The notes under the pieces are model-generated. The model worked only from the letters and a program-made list of their open reading frames with translations, was not told the DNA's origin and did no database searches. From Rutidosis leptorrhynchoides (taxonomy: Eukaryota; Streptophyta; Magnoliopsida; Asterales; Asteraceae), in NCBI RefSeq assembly GCF_046630445.1, contig NC_092340.1, positions 17,338,001 through 17,402,000 of the forward strand: DNA of 64,000 bases. The letters run 5' to 3'. Positions 36,491 through 46,801 of the stretch are shown in pieces (positions within the stretch are counted from its first letter, which is position 1; each line of letters starts with the position of its first letter). A program made the position numbers and the translations under genes.

Positions 36491-37089
36491 CGTATTGTTG
36501 TGATGTAGCTAACCCTCCGGGTATAGCTTATTTTGGCGTTGTTCACATCGTCGTTGGTGAACTTACCTTATTGTTGATGTTGTTAGCTTGTTGCTTAGTG
36601 AACGTACGGTATGCTTAGTTTAGCTTGCCTTATACTTGGATGCTCCGGTATGCACTATTTGATTATTTGTGTGGCGTGTTCATTTTATACATATATATGT
36701 ATGTAGTATATTCTCACACACTAAGCGTTAGCTTACCATCTCGTTGTTTACATTATTATAGATTGCATGGATGCGGTGGCTCGGGTAAGCGTGGGAACTA
36801 GAGAACTTGCATAGTTTGCTTTAGAAGACTTGCTTTTGGATTTGATTAGGATTGGGTTGCGTATCCCCAATCCCATGCTCGGTCTATGTTTTGTATAAAC
36901 TAAGTTGGGTCGAAATGGTCACTTTGGGTCGATGTGGACCCGGTGTTGTAAAACTCGGTTTTATTGTGGAAAACTCTTAGTTTGAATTATTATAACATGT
37001 TGTGAAAGTGTTTTGGTTTAAAAGTGTCGGGAAACGAGTTTTCTGCTCGCGTGTGTTTGAAAACTGATCAGAACATTTTAGTACATTTG

Positions 37090-37124
37090 GACGCCGTCCT
37101 GGTCTTCACAACTGGACGCCGTCC
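37090..37124. repeat. GACGCCGTCC word pair near the other end of LTR F
   Basis: Two exact words at 37090 and 37115, 25 bp apart. The same word as at 34969-35041. Confidence 0.65.
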
Positions 37125-37197
37125 AGATGAACTGTCCCAGAATTTTTTTTTTATAGCACGTTTTTGGAAGGATAACGGGTTGGGTCGTTACACAACA

Positions 37198-37735
37198 CCA
37201 AGACCACCTTTTTCTTTGCTCTTAGTAATATCATCCCATTTGATCCAATGAATTTTCTGGTCATCCTTAGAACCCCCCCCCCCCCCACCCCATAAAAAGT
37301 CTGAACGAATGGATTCCATCTTTTTGATAACTCCCTTCGGAGCCTTAAATAAGGAGAAGAAATACGTTCCGAGCGATCCCAATACGGATTTAATTAAGGT
37401 CAAGCGACTGCCAAAGGATAAAAGATTCATCTTCCATTTTGAAAGACGTTTTTCTACCTTGCAAATGATTGGGTTCCAATTAGCAATGAGTCTCATGTTC
37501 GCTCCAATGGGAATTCCAAGGTATACGAAAGGGAATGGAGCAGGGTTGCAACCAATAATGGCTGCGAGTCTGTTAAGCTCCATTGAAGGAATGCTGATGT
37601 CCAATAAATTAGATTTATGGACATTTAGTTGAAGACCCGAAACAGTATAGAAATAGTTCAAAATCAAGATGAGGTTCTTGACATTTAAATCATTCCATTC
37701 TCCAATAAATAAAGCATGTTGAAGTTCTGATTTCT
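37198..37735 (-). pseudogene. LINE reverse transcriptase relic, upstream part
   Basis: Minus strand encodes HALFIGEWNDLN, VSGLQLNVHKSNL, FPFVYLGIPIGANM and LSKWKMNLLSFGSRLTLIKS, the RT palm/thumb region of plant LINE elements just after the FADD box. The copy is 5'-truncated near 37735. A G-run (C's on the plus strand, about 37270-37289) expands a Gly stretch. Confidence 0.8.
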
Positions 37736-37773
37736 ATAGTATCAATCATACTCTCTTCGTATTACTCCATTTA

Positions 37774-37774
37774 A

Positions 37775-37864
<90 letters not shown>

Positions 37865-37960
37865 TACTACCGCTGCTGCTACTACTGTTGTTGCCGCCGC
37901 TGCCGCCGCCGCTGCCGCTACCACTACCACTACCACTACCACTACAATTACTACTACTAA
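37774..37960. repeat. (ATT)n microsatellite and mixed trinucleotide run
   Basis: About 90 bp of TTA/ATT repeats pass into CTA/CTG/CCG/CCA triplets up to about 37950. A second triplet-rich stretch is at about 38420-38485. Confidence 0.9.
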
Positions 37961-38935
37961 AATCATGGCAACCCTAACTGAGATCAACTGTACAACAAAA
38001 CTACTAAACATGGCAACTAACAACAATATAAACATAGTAGCGCAACTTGCTACTCTATACTACACCAGGAGATAATCTCACTCACCGATTACCAGAAACA
38101 GCTCAGTTATCTAACTCTGAGCTTCTTCCTTGTTCTTATCACCTGAGAATAGACATAACACAGTCAGTAATCATGTCTTGATAACAACTTGACAACAAGA
38201 TAAAAACACCAATACCAACACTTAATCACTTTACAACTGGCCTGGAAACCGTACGAGTAACACCATCACATGCACGTTTGAGAACACTCAACCGTGCGGT
38301 TGACAACTCACTCGTACGTTTGGTCTATGACCAAACATCCTACAGTGACTTACGTGATCCGTACGGTTCACCACACGAGTGACCAGGGACTCGTACGAGT
38401 CACATCTTAACCGTTTTCACCACCACCACCACCATTAGTTGCTGCTGCTACCGCCGCCGCCGCCACCACCACCACCACCACCACTACCGGTTATATGGGC
38501 ACGTCAGGTTGAATAACATCCATCCATCCATCCATATGACTAAAATATCAAACAACTAAATAACATGACTACTACCTAATACATGTTATGTACTTTAACT
38601 ATTTTGTTTTGCTATTTATTCTTCATTACTTATCTGATCGATCTCTCCCGGTCGGTGCTTCCAATCTTTTGGTTAATTATAACAAAACGTTTTTCTCACT
38701 TAGCTCCTCGTTTTCTGTTTTCAGGGCTTGGATTATGTTCTGCTTTTCCATTTCATCGTCATACTTAGTAATCAGATAAGTCTTCTTGTTTTATTATAGT
38801 TTGGCATTCAAAGTATCATCTTTCATATCATCTTTCATAGAAATACCAATGACAGGTGAGGAGTGCAAAACATCTACGAGAGTCTTCTAGTTTTGTTCTA
38901 GTTTGGCATTCAAAGTATCATCTTTCATAGAAATA
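37961..38935. other. Unassigned stretch with CGTACG-centred words
   Basis: No convincing ORF. 38249-38400 holds several palindrome-like words (see next entry). 38500-38800 is unremarkable. 38799-38967 has an imperfect tandem duplication of about 105 bp overlapping the left palindrome arm. Confidence 0.5.
38249..38400. repeat. Cluster of CGTACG-centred words
   Basis: CCGTACGAGT (38249), ACCGTGCGGT (38291), ACTCGTACGTTT (38310), CCGTACGGTT (38359) and the perfect palindrome GACTCGTACGAGTC (38388). Spacing is irregular. It resembles the LTR word cassettes, but no LTR boundary was found around it. Confidence 0.5.
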
Positions 38936-39152
38936 CCGATGACAGGTAAGGAGTGCAACACATTTCAAGTAGTTTCTTACGAAGCTTTTCATTTTCCTTT
39001 GAAAACGTGTGTCATATTTCTGCTAATGTTGATATTATGTTTTCTCAATCTTTCTTTTACAGCTTCAATCTCTTTATCGTTTGTCTTATGTTGCTTTTTA
39101 TGCTCTTGATGCAAGCCATCCATAGTTTTCAACTTTTTTCCTTAGTTATTGT
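38936..39152 (-). pseudogene. Left arm of a pseudogene palindrome, distal part
   Basis: Minus strand resembles the plus strand of 54430-54613 (Lys/Glu-rich coiled-coil-type coding remnants). It is separated from the rest of its arm (52682-53540) by copia element D, whose target copies ATTGT flank it. Confidence 0.65.
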
Positions 39153-39635
39153 TGTTAGTGCATATTTTGTAATCCCTAGTTCCATGAACTTGAACGTTTT
39201 ATTCGATCATGTTGTAACCTGTAATATTGTTAAACGTTGATTGTCGATGTGTTATTTTATATTTGTAAACGTTTAAATATAATTCGTAATAGTACTCGAC
39301 AGTCAGCCGACTGACATGGTCAGTCGACCGACTGTCATTCACTGTCGACCGACATAGGAACTGAGGTATTTAAGCCTAATTAATCTTCATTAATTTGGTG
39401 AACTACTTAGCACATTACACACACACGAAAAACTCTTCTGGGTCGAGTCTCTCTCAATCTTCATGTCCAAATACCACAGAATGTCAGTCTAGGCTTCGTG
39501 TTTATCAAGATCTAGTCTTGGTTTGACTTGTACGAACCCGAAAACCCATAGATATTCGTTTAAGCTCTTTCTATTGTTATTCCGCCTCTAGATCGTGTTA
39601 GGTTGATTCTAAGATCCTCTCTCTCAGCGTCTACA
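39153..39635 (+). mobile_element. 5' LTR of element D
   Basis: 483 bp, TGTTAGTGCA... to ...AGCGTCTACA. Three words lie upstream of the TATA-like TATTTAAG (39367). One mismatch (A against G in the first word) to the 3' LTR. Confidence 0.96.
39303..39352 (+). promoter_or_regulatory. Word array in the D LTR
   Basis: Cores TCAGCCGA, TCGACCGA and TCGACCGA start at 39303, 39324 and 39345, exactly 21 bp apart, inside longer palindromes of the CAGTCGACCGACTG type. The TATA-like box begins 15 bp after the last core. Confidence 0.7.
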
Positions 39636-39638
39636 AAG

Positions 39639-39650
39639 TGGTATCAGAGC
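39639..39650 (+). other. Primer binding site of element D (tRNA-iMet)
   Basis: TGGTATCAGAGC, three bases after the LTR. Confidence 0.95.
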
Positions 39651-39784
39651 ATTGGCTTGCTGAATCAATTGTTTTAAACGAGTTCTTGGTATATTTTTGG
39701 GTCAAAAAATTGGTTTTGGATTGAATTTTGTATACTTTTACGTTAAACCTTCGGTTTTGATTTTGGCTCTGAAAGAAAGTACAG

Positions 39785-40085
39785 TCGACCGACTTAGGAG
39801 ACAATCGACCGATTTTCATGTATTTCGACCGATTGTCATTAGTTCGACCGATTGTCTTTAAACCGACCGACATAAGATAAACCAACCGACTTAAGTATTA
39901 AACCGACCGATTGAAGGAACATCGACCGATTGAAAAAGTACTACCATTTGCCTAAATGTAAACAGAACTTCGACCAAGAAGTCATTGACAGTCGACCGAC
40001 TGTTGTTGTTCATCGACCGACTGTAGTTGTTCATCGACCGACTGTATCTGTTCATCGACCGACTGTCACCAACAGTCGACCGACT
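39785..40085 (+). promoter_or_regulatory. Word array in the D gag leader
   Basis: About thirteen TCGACCGA or close variants lie between primer site and gag ATG. The last five cores (39992, 40013, 40034, 40055, 40076) are exactly 21 bp apart; earlier ones are 19-21 bp apart. Confidence 0.7.
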
Positions 40086-40118
40086 TAGGATCAGATTCAA
40101 CTTTAATCAAAATTTAAA

Positions 40119-43100
40119 ATGTCTGATCAGGCAATGGCAATTACTTCCGGCGTTCAAAACATTTTACTATCTGATAGTGAATCAGGCAGTGCCAATCGTG
40201 CTCCTAGACTTGATAATACAAATGATTACATTAGATGGAGGGCTAGGTTCATGAATTACATTAGAGGCCTTGATCCTAGAATGTGGGATTTGATACAACA
40301 TGAATATAAAGAGCCTTTAGGTACTGATGGTAATAGTAAAAAGTATGAAGATTATAGCGTGACAGAAAAAGAAACATATGCCTTAGAATGTAGATGTTAT
40401 GCTCAATTGACCCAGGGTTTAGACGGTGATATTTATCATCAATATCAAATGCACTTAACTTCATATTCTCTTTGGAATGCTATTAAGATAGGTGTCGAAG
40501 GAAATAAGGCGTATCGTGAAAAGAAAGCTAAAGTAATCAAAAGTGAATGGAAAAGGTTTGCTGCTCTAAGTCATGAAACGTTAGAAGAGACAATCATTCG
40601 CTATCGTCATCTTGTCTCTGAATTGGGTAACTTAGGTGTAGAAGTTACAGAACAGAAAGCTATCAAACAATTAACAGATGGTTTACCACACAAGTTGGAT
40701 GCGTTTATTGAACAGATAGAAGACAGAGCTTCGTCTGCTGGTGAATCACTGACCCTAGATAAATTCACATCAAAATTGATGGTAAAGGACTTGGATATGG
40801 AAACCAAGAAGAAACGTCTTGAGGGTCAACAGAGTCCTATAATTTACAAAGCTGGTACTTCTGGATTGAGCAATGTTCATGCTCCCCTACAAACAGCGTT
40901 TGTTTCTAATGAGAGTGCTGTAAATAGATCACAACCTGCTCAAAATGTGATGTTTCCAACCCAAGTAAATAAGCCTAGTAATACAAATCAGTCCACCATT
41001 AGACAGGAGCCAAAAACTGTAGTTCTCAACACTGAGAATTTAAGAACTAGGCCCCTTTCAGTTGTAGAGGAAGATATGGCTTTAGTTGCTTTGGTAGTTA
41101 ATTCTTATAATGAAATGGTTGGTGGTCAAATTGGTAATGCTCATTTAGAAGCAGAAGATTATGAGCAGATTGATGAGGATGAACTTGAAAAGATGGATAT
41201 CCTCTGGGCTATGGGTAGTGTGATTAGACGAGCGAAGAAATTTCTGAAAAGGACAGGTCAACAGAGCTTAGGTGTTACTAGAGATACTAAGTTAGGTTTT
41301 GATATGTCAAAAGTGAGATGTTTTAATTGCAATGAGTTAGGACACTTCAAAAGAACATGTACCAGGCCACAGAAAACTGGTTTTCACAACCCATTTCACA
41401 ATCAGTATAATAAGACAAAGGTTAATGTGCCAGTTGAAACAACGAGCGGTGATACTATCAGAAATGATAAAGCAAAAGGCTTAATTGCAACATATTCAGA
41501 CGAAGGTTGTGATTGGACAGTATTTGCTGATGATGAAAATCATGCTAACGTTGTTAGAATGCCTAAGACCGAAGAAGAAACTAAAAGTGAGAAACAAGAA
41601 AGAGAGAAAGCTGGTTGTGTTGGTACTGCGAAAGAATGCATGTGTTACATCTGCAAGATGGAAGCAAGAATTGAGCGAACTTATGCAATGATCAGATATG
41701 TTAGAAGAGGTGTTCTTAACAAGAGAGTGTATGAGAAGTTCAAATACGCAATGCACAATGATGGCGATGTATGGACGGATTACAGTAGTTCGTCTTCATC
41801 AGATGGAGAAACTATTGTAATAGATGATGTCAAGATTTCAGTTGAGTTGAATAATTCTGACTGTTCCAGTTCTAGTTCAGAATCTGAACCTGAATCAGAG
41901 ACTGAAGAAAAGCAGTATGCGTTCATGGCAAACACATCAAGTGACTCTAAGGTACAAACTGAATTTCCTTTGGTATGTAACGATTGTGCTGATCATAAGT
42001 TAGAAATTGCTAAACTTGAATCCATAGTTTCTAAACTGAATGATATTCCCTTAGGATGTATATACTGTCCCGAAGTAAAACAGGAACTTAGGATTGTTAA
42101 AGCAGCTTATCTTGAGGTAAAAGGCCTATACGAGACTAATTTAACTCAGTTTAACAATAAAAAGGAATTCAGGGAGACAATCAAAATTCTAGAAAATCAA
42201 GTTCACGATTTAAGAGCTACAATTTCAGGTGACCAAAAGGCCATAATGATGTACTTAAATCAACTTGAATGTGCTAAGAGAGAAAAGGAAGAGTTTAAGA
42301 TTAAGTATGAGTCAGAAAAGGCTAGAAATGACACTTGGCAGCGAATGTCATATGTCATTGACTATACTGTCTATAACAAGAATGATGGTAAAAAGGGTTT
42401 AGGTTATAAAGAGTGTCCTCCTCCTCTTAGGAATGAGTACATTAATAAACCTTCTGATTCTTGCCTTAGTGAAATACTAAGTGTTAAGCCTGTAGAGAAT
42501 GAAAAATCAGACAGCACTAAGCCGATTGTTGAATACTTAGCTGAGGACAGTAAATCTGATTCAGAGTATGAAAAAGTTTCAGAGTTTGTGACACCAAAAT
42601 CCAAACCAATTACTATCCTGAAAAATCCATTGAATGCTAGTAAGGCTAGTGAAAGCGGACAACCCACACCTAGAAAACAAGTAAACTCTAGGAACGCTAA
42701 TGGAAAGAAAATATTTCAGACACCTGTCAAGTATCAGCAGGGACTCAACCTAGATAAAGAATATGTTCTTACACAAGCACCTGAAGAACTATTTAATAAA
42801 AGGAGCCCTAATACTAACAATGTGCCTAAATATGTGCATCCTAACCGTCGACCAGGCTTGAAACATCATGTTGAGAAGCCTATGCCACCCATGAAACAGT
42901 CTTTTCCCAATAAGCATCTGAGTTCAAAAACACGTACAAAAGAAACTCAAAACTTTAATAAATGTGGGAAAAAGGGTCACTGTGCTGTTAACTGTCAACA
43001 GCGTTGGAAAACACCAAAAAGAAAATCTGACACTGAAAAGAAAACTACACACTACGATTCTAGTTCCAGTTCCATAGGTACTTCAAGTAATAGTTCAAAA

Positions 43101-43361
43101 GGTTTTTATAAACCAAAGTCAAATTCTATTGCTAATTCATCCACAAGGGTACAATCAGGTGTGAATAAAATTTTTCAAACGAATGACTATTATGAGAAAT
43201 CTGTTGGTAAACGTACCGTTTGGAAGCCTAAAACCGAGACAAAGGTTATTGACAAGTCCAATGATCCATCGGGATCAAAGGGTCAATGGATGGATGTGCA
43301 AGTTATTGGTGTCGATGGGAAACCCACTGCCATTCGGGCATGGGTGTCCATCTCAAACTAA
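40119..43361 (+). CDS. Element D gag (1080 residues)
   Basis: The ATG at 40119 follows the word array by 33 bp. Residues ~1-240 are the copia gag fold (NDYIRWRARFMNYI and following). A normal zinc knuckle CFNCNELGHFKRTC is at about residue 401; a second Cys cluster (CMCYICKME) near 512; a Ser/Glu-rich acidic part near 560-615; a predicted coiled coil near 630-760; and a damaged knuckle FNKCGKKGHCAVNC near 947, lacking its first Cys. Gag of about 1000 residues is far longer than in most copia elements but fits Sireviruses. The frame is intact. Pol is in another frame. Confidence 0.9.
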   Translation: MSDQAMAITSGVQNILLSDSESGSANRAPRLDNTNDYIRWRARFMNYIRGLDPRMWDLIQHEYKEPLGTDGNSKKYEDYSVTEKETYALECRCYAQLTQGLDGDIYHQYQMHLTSYSLWNAIKIGVEGNKAYREKKAKVIKSEWKRFAALSHETLEETIIRYRHLVSELGNLGVEVTEQKAIKQLTDGLPHKLDAFIEQIEDRASSAGESLTLDKFTSKLMVKDLDMETKKKRLEGQQSPIIYKAGTSGLSNVHAPLQTAFVSNESAVNRSQPAQNVMFPTQVNKPSNTNQSTIRQEPKTVVLNTENLRTRPLSVVEEDMALVALVVNSYNEMVGGQIGNAHLEAEDYEQIDEDELEKMDILWAMGSVIRRAKKFLKRTGQQSLGVTRDTKLGFDMSKVRCFNCNELGHFKRTCTRPQKTGFHNPFHNQYNKTKVNVPVETTSGDTIRNDKAKGLIATYSDEGCDWTVFADDENHANVVRMPKTEEETKSEKQEREKAGCVGTAKECMCYICKMEARIERTYAMIRYVRRGVLNKRVYEKFKYAMHNDGDVWTDYSSSSSSDGETIVIDDVKISVELNNSDCSSSSSESEPESETEEKQYAFMANTSSDSKVQTEFPLVCNDCADHKLEIAKLESIVSKLNDIPLGCIYCPEVKQELRIVKAAYLEVKGLYETNLTQFNNKKEFRETIKILENQVHDLRATISGDQKAIMMYLNQLECAKREKEEFKIKYESEKARNDTWQRMSYVIDYTVYNKNDGKKGLGYKECPPPLRNEYINKPSDSCLSEILSVKPVENEKSDSTKPIVEYLAEDSKSDSEYEKVSEFVTPKSKPITILKNPLNASKASESGQPTPRKQVNSRNANGKKIFQTPVKYQQGLNLDKEYVLTQAPEELFNKRSPNTNNVPKYVHPNRRPGLKHHVEKPMPPMKQSFPNKHLSSKTRTKETQNFNKCGKKGHCAVNCQQRWKTPKRKSDTEKKTTHYDSSSSSIGTSSNSSKGFYKPKSNSIANSSTRVQSGVNKIFQTNDYYEKSVGKRTVWKPKTETKVIDKSNDPSGSKGQWMDVQVIGVDGKPTAIRAWVSISN

Positions 43362-43381
43362 CTTCTTTTCTTGTTGTGCAG
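43359..43381 (+). promoter_or_regulatory. Possible 3' splice site at the gag-pol border of D
   Basis: The gag stop lies inside CTAAC, followed by a pyrimidine-rich stretch and TTGTTGTGCAG. Protease coding in the pol frame begins directly after it (43382). This could join gag and pol by splicing; frameshifting is the alternative. Confidence 0.45.
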
Positions 43382-46300
43382 GTCGCCTACGATCCGAGTA
43401 GAAATACATGGATTGTTGATAGTGGGGCGTCCCGGCACATGACAGGAAATATGTCCTTACTTTCTAATGTCAAATCAGTAAATGGAGGATCTGTTTCTTT
43501 TGCAGGAGATGAAGGAGGTTTTATTACAGCTCAGGGTGTGATTGCTAATGCTAATGTTAGTTTTGATAAAGTGAATTTTGTGAAGCAGATGTCAAATAAT
43601 CTGCTGTCAGTTTCGCAAGTAGCAGATAAAAAGCATAAGGTTGCCTTTGATGATCAAAGATGCTACATTTTGAAGAAAGAGTATGTAATACCGGAAGAGA
43701 TGATTCTTATGACAGCTCCCAGAAATAAAGATTTGTATATTTTGGATATGTCAACAGCCCATGTTAAAGCTGCAACAGGTCATCAAGCTTTCATATCCAA
43801 AGCTACAGAACAAGAATCAATTTCATGGCACAAGCGTATGGGTCATTTGAGCTTGAGAAAGATGAACAATCTTGTTCATAATAATATGATTGAGGGAGTA
43901 AATGTTAAGAGTTTTCAAATTCCTGAAGGATGTCTTCCGTGTAAGAAAGGGAAACAGACTAAAAAGTCACATGCAACAAAGAAACATCATTCAATTGTTG
44001 TTCCTCTAGAGTTGTTACATATGGATCTCTTTGGTCCGATTAATCGAACAAGCATCTCTGGAGATTCATATTGTTTGGTAGTGACTGATGAATACTCACG
44101 ATACTCTTGGGTAGTGATGTTAAAAAGGAAGTCTGACACGTTTGACAATATAAAGTTGTTGTTTTTGAAGCTGGAATCTTTGTACAAGTTAAAGGTTAGG
44201 AAGACTCGAACAGATAATGGTACTGAATTCAAGAATCAGCAGATGGAGAGTTTCTGCAATGAGAAAGGCATTCAACAACAGTTCAGTCCAGCTTATACTC
44301 CGCAATCAAATGGTGTTGCTGAAAGACGTAACAGAACGTTAATTGAAACTGTGAGAACTATGTTAGCCGACTCAAGTTTTCCGGTTAACTTCTGGAGTGA
44401 AGCTGTGGCTACAGAATGTTATACAATGAACCGATTGTTAGTAGTCAAGAGATATGCAAAGACTTGCTATGAATTGCTACATAAAAGGAAGCCTAACATT
44501 AAACATTTCGAACCCTTTGGTGCACCGTGTTCAATCATGATACGAGATACTGGAGGAAAATTTAATCCTAAGGCTGTTCCTGGTATATTTCTTGGTTATG
44601 GGAATCCAAACAAAAGAGTTTTCAACACTGTATCTAAACGTGTTGAAGAACATTTTGAAGTAGATGTTCAAAGAAATGCTGCTATTCCTGCTGGGAAAGG
44701 TTTTTCATGGCAGTTTGATTATGAAAATTTGTTTGATTCTTTTGGTCTTCCGTCTGTTGCTACTGATGATGAAGTTATTGCAAGATTACTGAATGAAATG
44801 CAGACGTCTCCATCACAAATGGTTCCGAAATCTCAAACGGCACCACAACATCACCCAGTGCCGCAACAACAACTTGTTCAAGATGATGAAGAATCCGGTG
44901 ATTATCAAGATGATCCATCTTATGATGGATCTGATTCTGAAGAGGAGTCACAACCTATAGACAGTGGCGAAAGTGTTCATAATCTGCCACAAAATGTAGA
45001 AGTTCAGGAAGAACAACCAGGACCTGAAGGTGTTCGTAGATCATCACGAACAGTTGTCCTACCTCGACACTTAGATGATTTTATTGTTGATTCGAAGGGA
45101 GTTTCTGGAGCACCATCAAATGATGCCTCAACGTCTGAAAATCAGAAAGCTTCAACTGAGAATGTTATGCAAGCTTTCTATTCTTCACTAAATAGGTCAG
45201 GCAAACTCTTCTTACATGCATATTCATGCTTTGTGTGTCAAATTGAACCAAATTCTGTTGAGGAAGCTCTTCTTTATGATGATTGGGTAAATGCCATGCA
45301 AGAAGAGCTTTTGCAATTCAAGCATTTAGGAGTATGGAAACTAGTGACTCCGCCGCATGGTTGCAAACCTTATGGGCTTAGATGGGTATGGAAGAATAAA
45401 AAGGACGAGCAAGGTATTGTAATTTGAAATAAAGCTAGATTGGTTGTGAAGGGATATCAGCAGATCCCTGATATAGATTATGATGAAGTATTTGCACCAG
45501 TGGCTAGACTTGAGGCAATTCGAATATTTTTGGCATTCGCATCTTTTGAAGGCTTCAAGGTCTATCAAATGGATGTCAAAAGCGCCTTTTTGTACGGGAC
45601 TCTCAATGAGACCGTGTTTGTTAAACAACCACCGGGTTTTACAGATCCACACTCTCCAGAAAAGGTATATCGTCTAGAAAAAGCACTGTATGGGCTTCAT
45701 CAAGCTCCAAGAGCGTGGTATGGTACGTTGTCCAACTATATGATTGATAATGGTTTCAGAAGAGGTGTCATCGATCAGACACTTTTCATCAAAGAAAAGG
45801 GCAAGCATATAATGCTAGTACAGGTGTACGTGGATGATATTATCTTTGGATCTACAGATAAGACGATGGTGGATGATTTTGAGGAGGTAATGCAGAAACG
45901 GTTCAAGATGAGTTCAATGGGAACTATCAAATTCTTCCTTGGTATTCAGGTTGTACAAACAAATCAGGGTATCTTTTTACATCAGACAAAATATGTATCA
46001 GATATTCTGAAAAGATTCAAAATGGAAGATGAGCGTCCTGCAAGGACGCCGCTATCGGTGAATCACGGGATTACACCGGATAAGGAAGGTGATAAGGTTG
46101 ATCAAACCTTATATAGAGCCATCATTGGTTCGTTGATGTATCTAACAGCGTCTCGCCCTGATATCATGTTCGCAGTTTGTTTATGTGCTCGCTATCAAGC
46201 AAATCCGAATGTACATCATTTGCTTGTGGTGAAAAAGATTATGCGTTATTTAAAGCAAACTCCGAATTTGGGCCTATGGTATCCCTGTGATAATGATTTT

Positions 46301-46801
46301 GTACTGACGGCTTATAGTGATTCCGACTATGGTGGATGCAAGAAAGATTTTAAGTCAACATCAGGAGGTTGTCAATTCCTTGGAATCAGACTAGTTACAT
46401 GGCAGTGCAAGAAGCAGACAGCAGTGGCTTTGTCCACTTGTGAAGCTGAATACATTGCTGCAGCAAGCTGTGCATCTCAGGTTGTGTGGATACAGCAGCA
46501 GCTTCGTGACTACGGTTTGCATATTTCTAACACTCCTATTTTTGTTGATAATACTGCTGCCATAGCTGTTACGAAAAATCCTGTGAATCACTCTAAGACC
46601 AAACACATAGGGATTAAATATCATTTTATTCGAGACTGTTATGAGAAAAGGCTAATTGATGTTATACAAATTGGCACAACTAAGCAAAGGGCTGATCTTT
46701 TCACAAAAGCTTTTGATAAACCGCGTTTTGATTTCTTGTTAACTGAGTTAAGTGTCAAAATATTGTCAGATGTCATTTCTGACGAAGAGACCAACGAGTA
46801 A
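43382..46801 (+). pseudogene. Element D pol: protease, integrase, RT, RNase H
   Basis: Copia order. Protease WIVDSGASRHMTGN near 43410; integrase zinc region (GHLSLRKMNNLVHNN ... CLPCKKGK) and DDE core (MDLFGPI, TDNGTEFKN, NGVAERRNRT); a Ser/Asp-rich linker; RT with RWVWKNKKD, PVARLEAIR, MDVKSAFLYG, YVDDIIFGS; RNase H with SDSDYGGCKKD, STCEAEYIAAA and DNTAAI. The frame is single but has a TGA at 45425-45427 early in RT, at a place consistent with a CpG transition. It may be read upstream into gag through 43286-43361. Confidence 0.92.

Larger units (their letters stand above)
34937..37192 (-). mobile_element. Solo LTR F (chromovirus-like)
   Basis: 2256 bp starting TGTAACGACCCAACCC on the minus strand and ending GGGTGTTACA, flanked by CAACA (34932-34936, 37193-37197). 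The start resembles LTRs C and G. No internal genes. It inserted into the LINE relic. Confidence 0.85.

Noticed and set aside
37742..38035. Minus-strand frame with poly-Ile, poly-Ala and poly-Val
   Set aside because: Comes from the trinucleotide microsatellite; no domain.
39785..40085. CRISPR-like array of regularly spaced short repeats
   Set aside because: Plant retroelement leader; repeat words are 8-14 bp, spacers are related in sequence and there are no cas genes.
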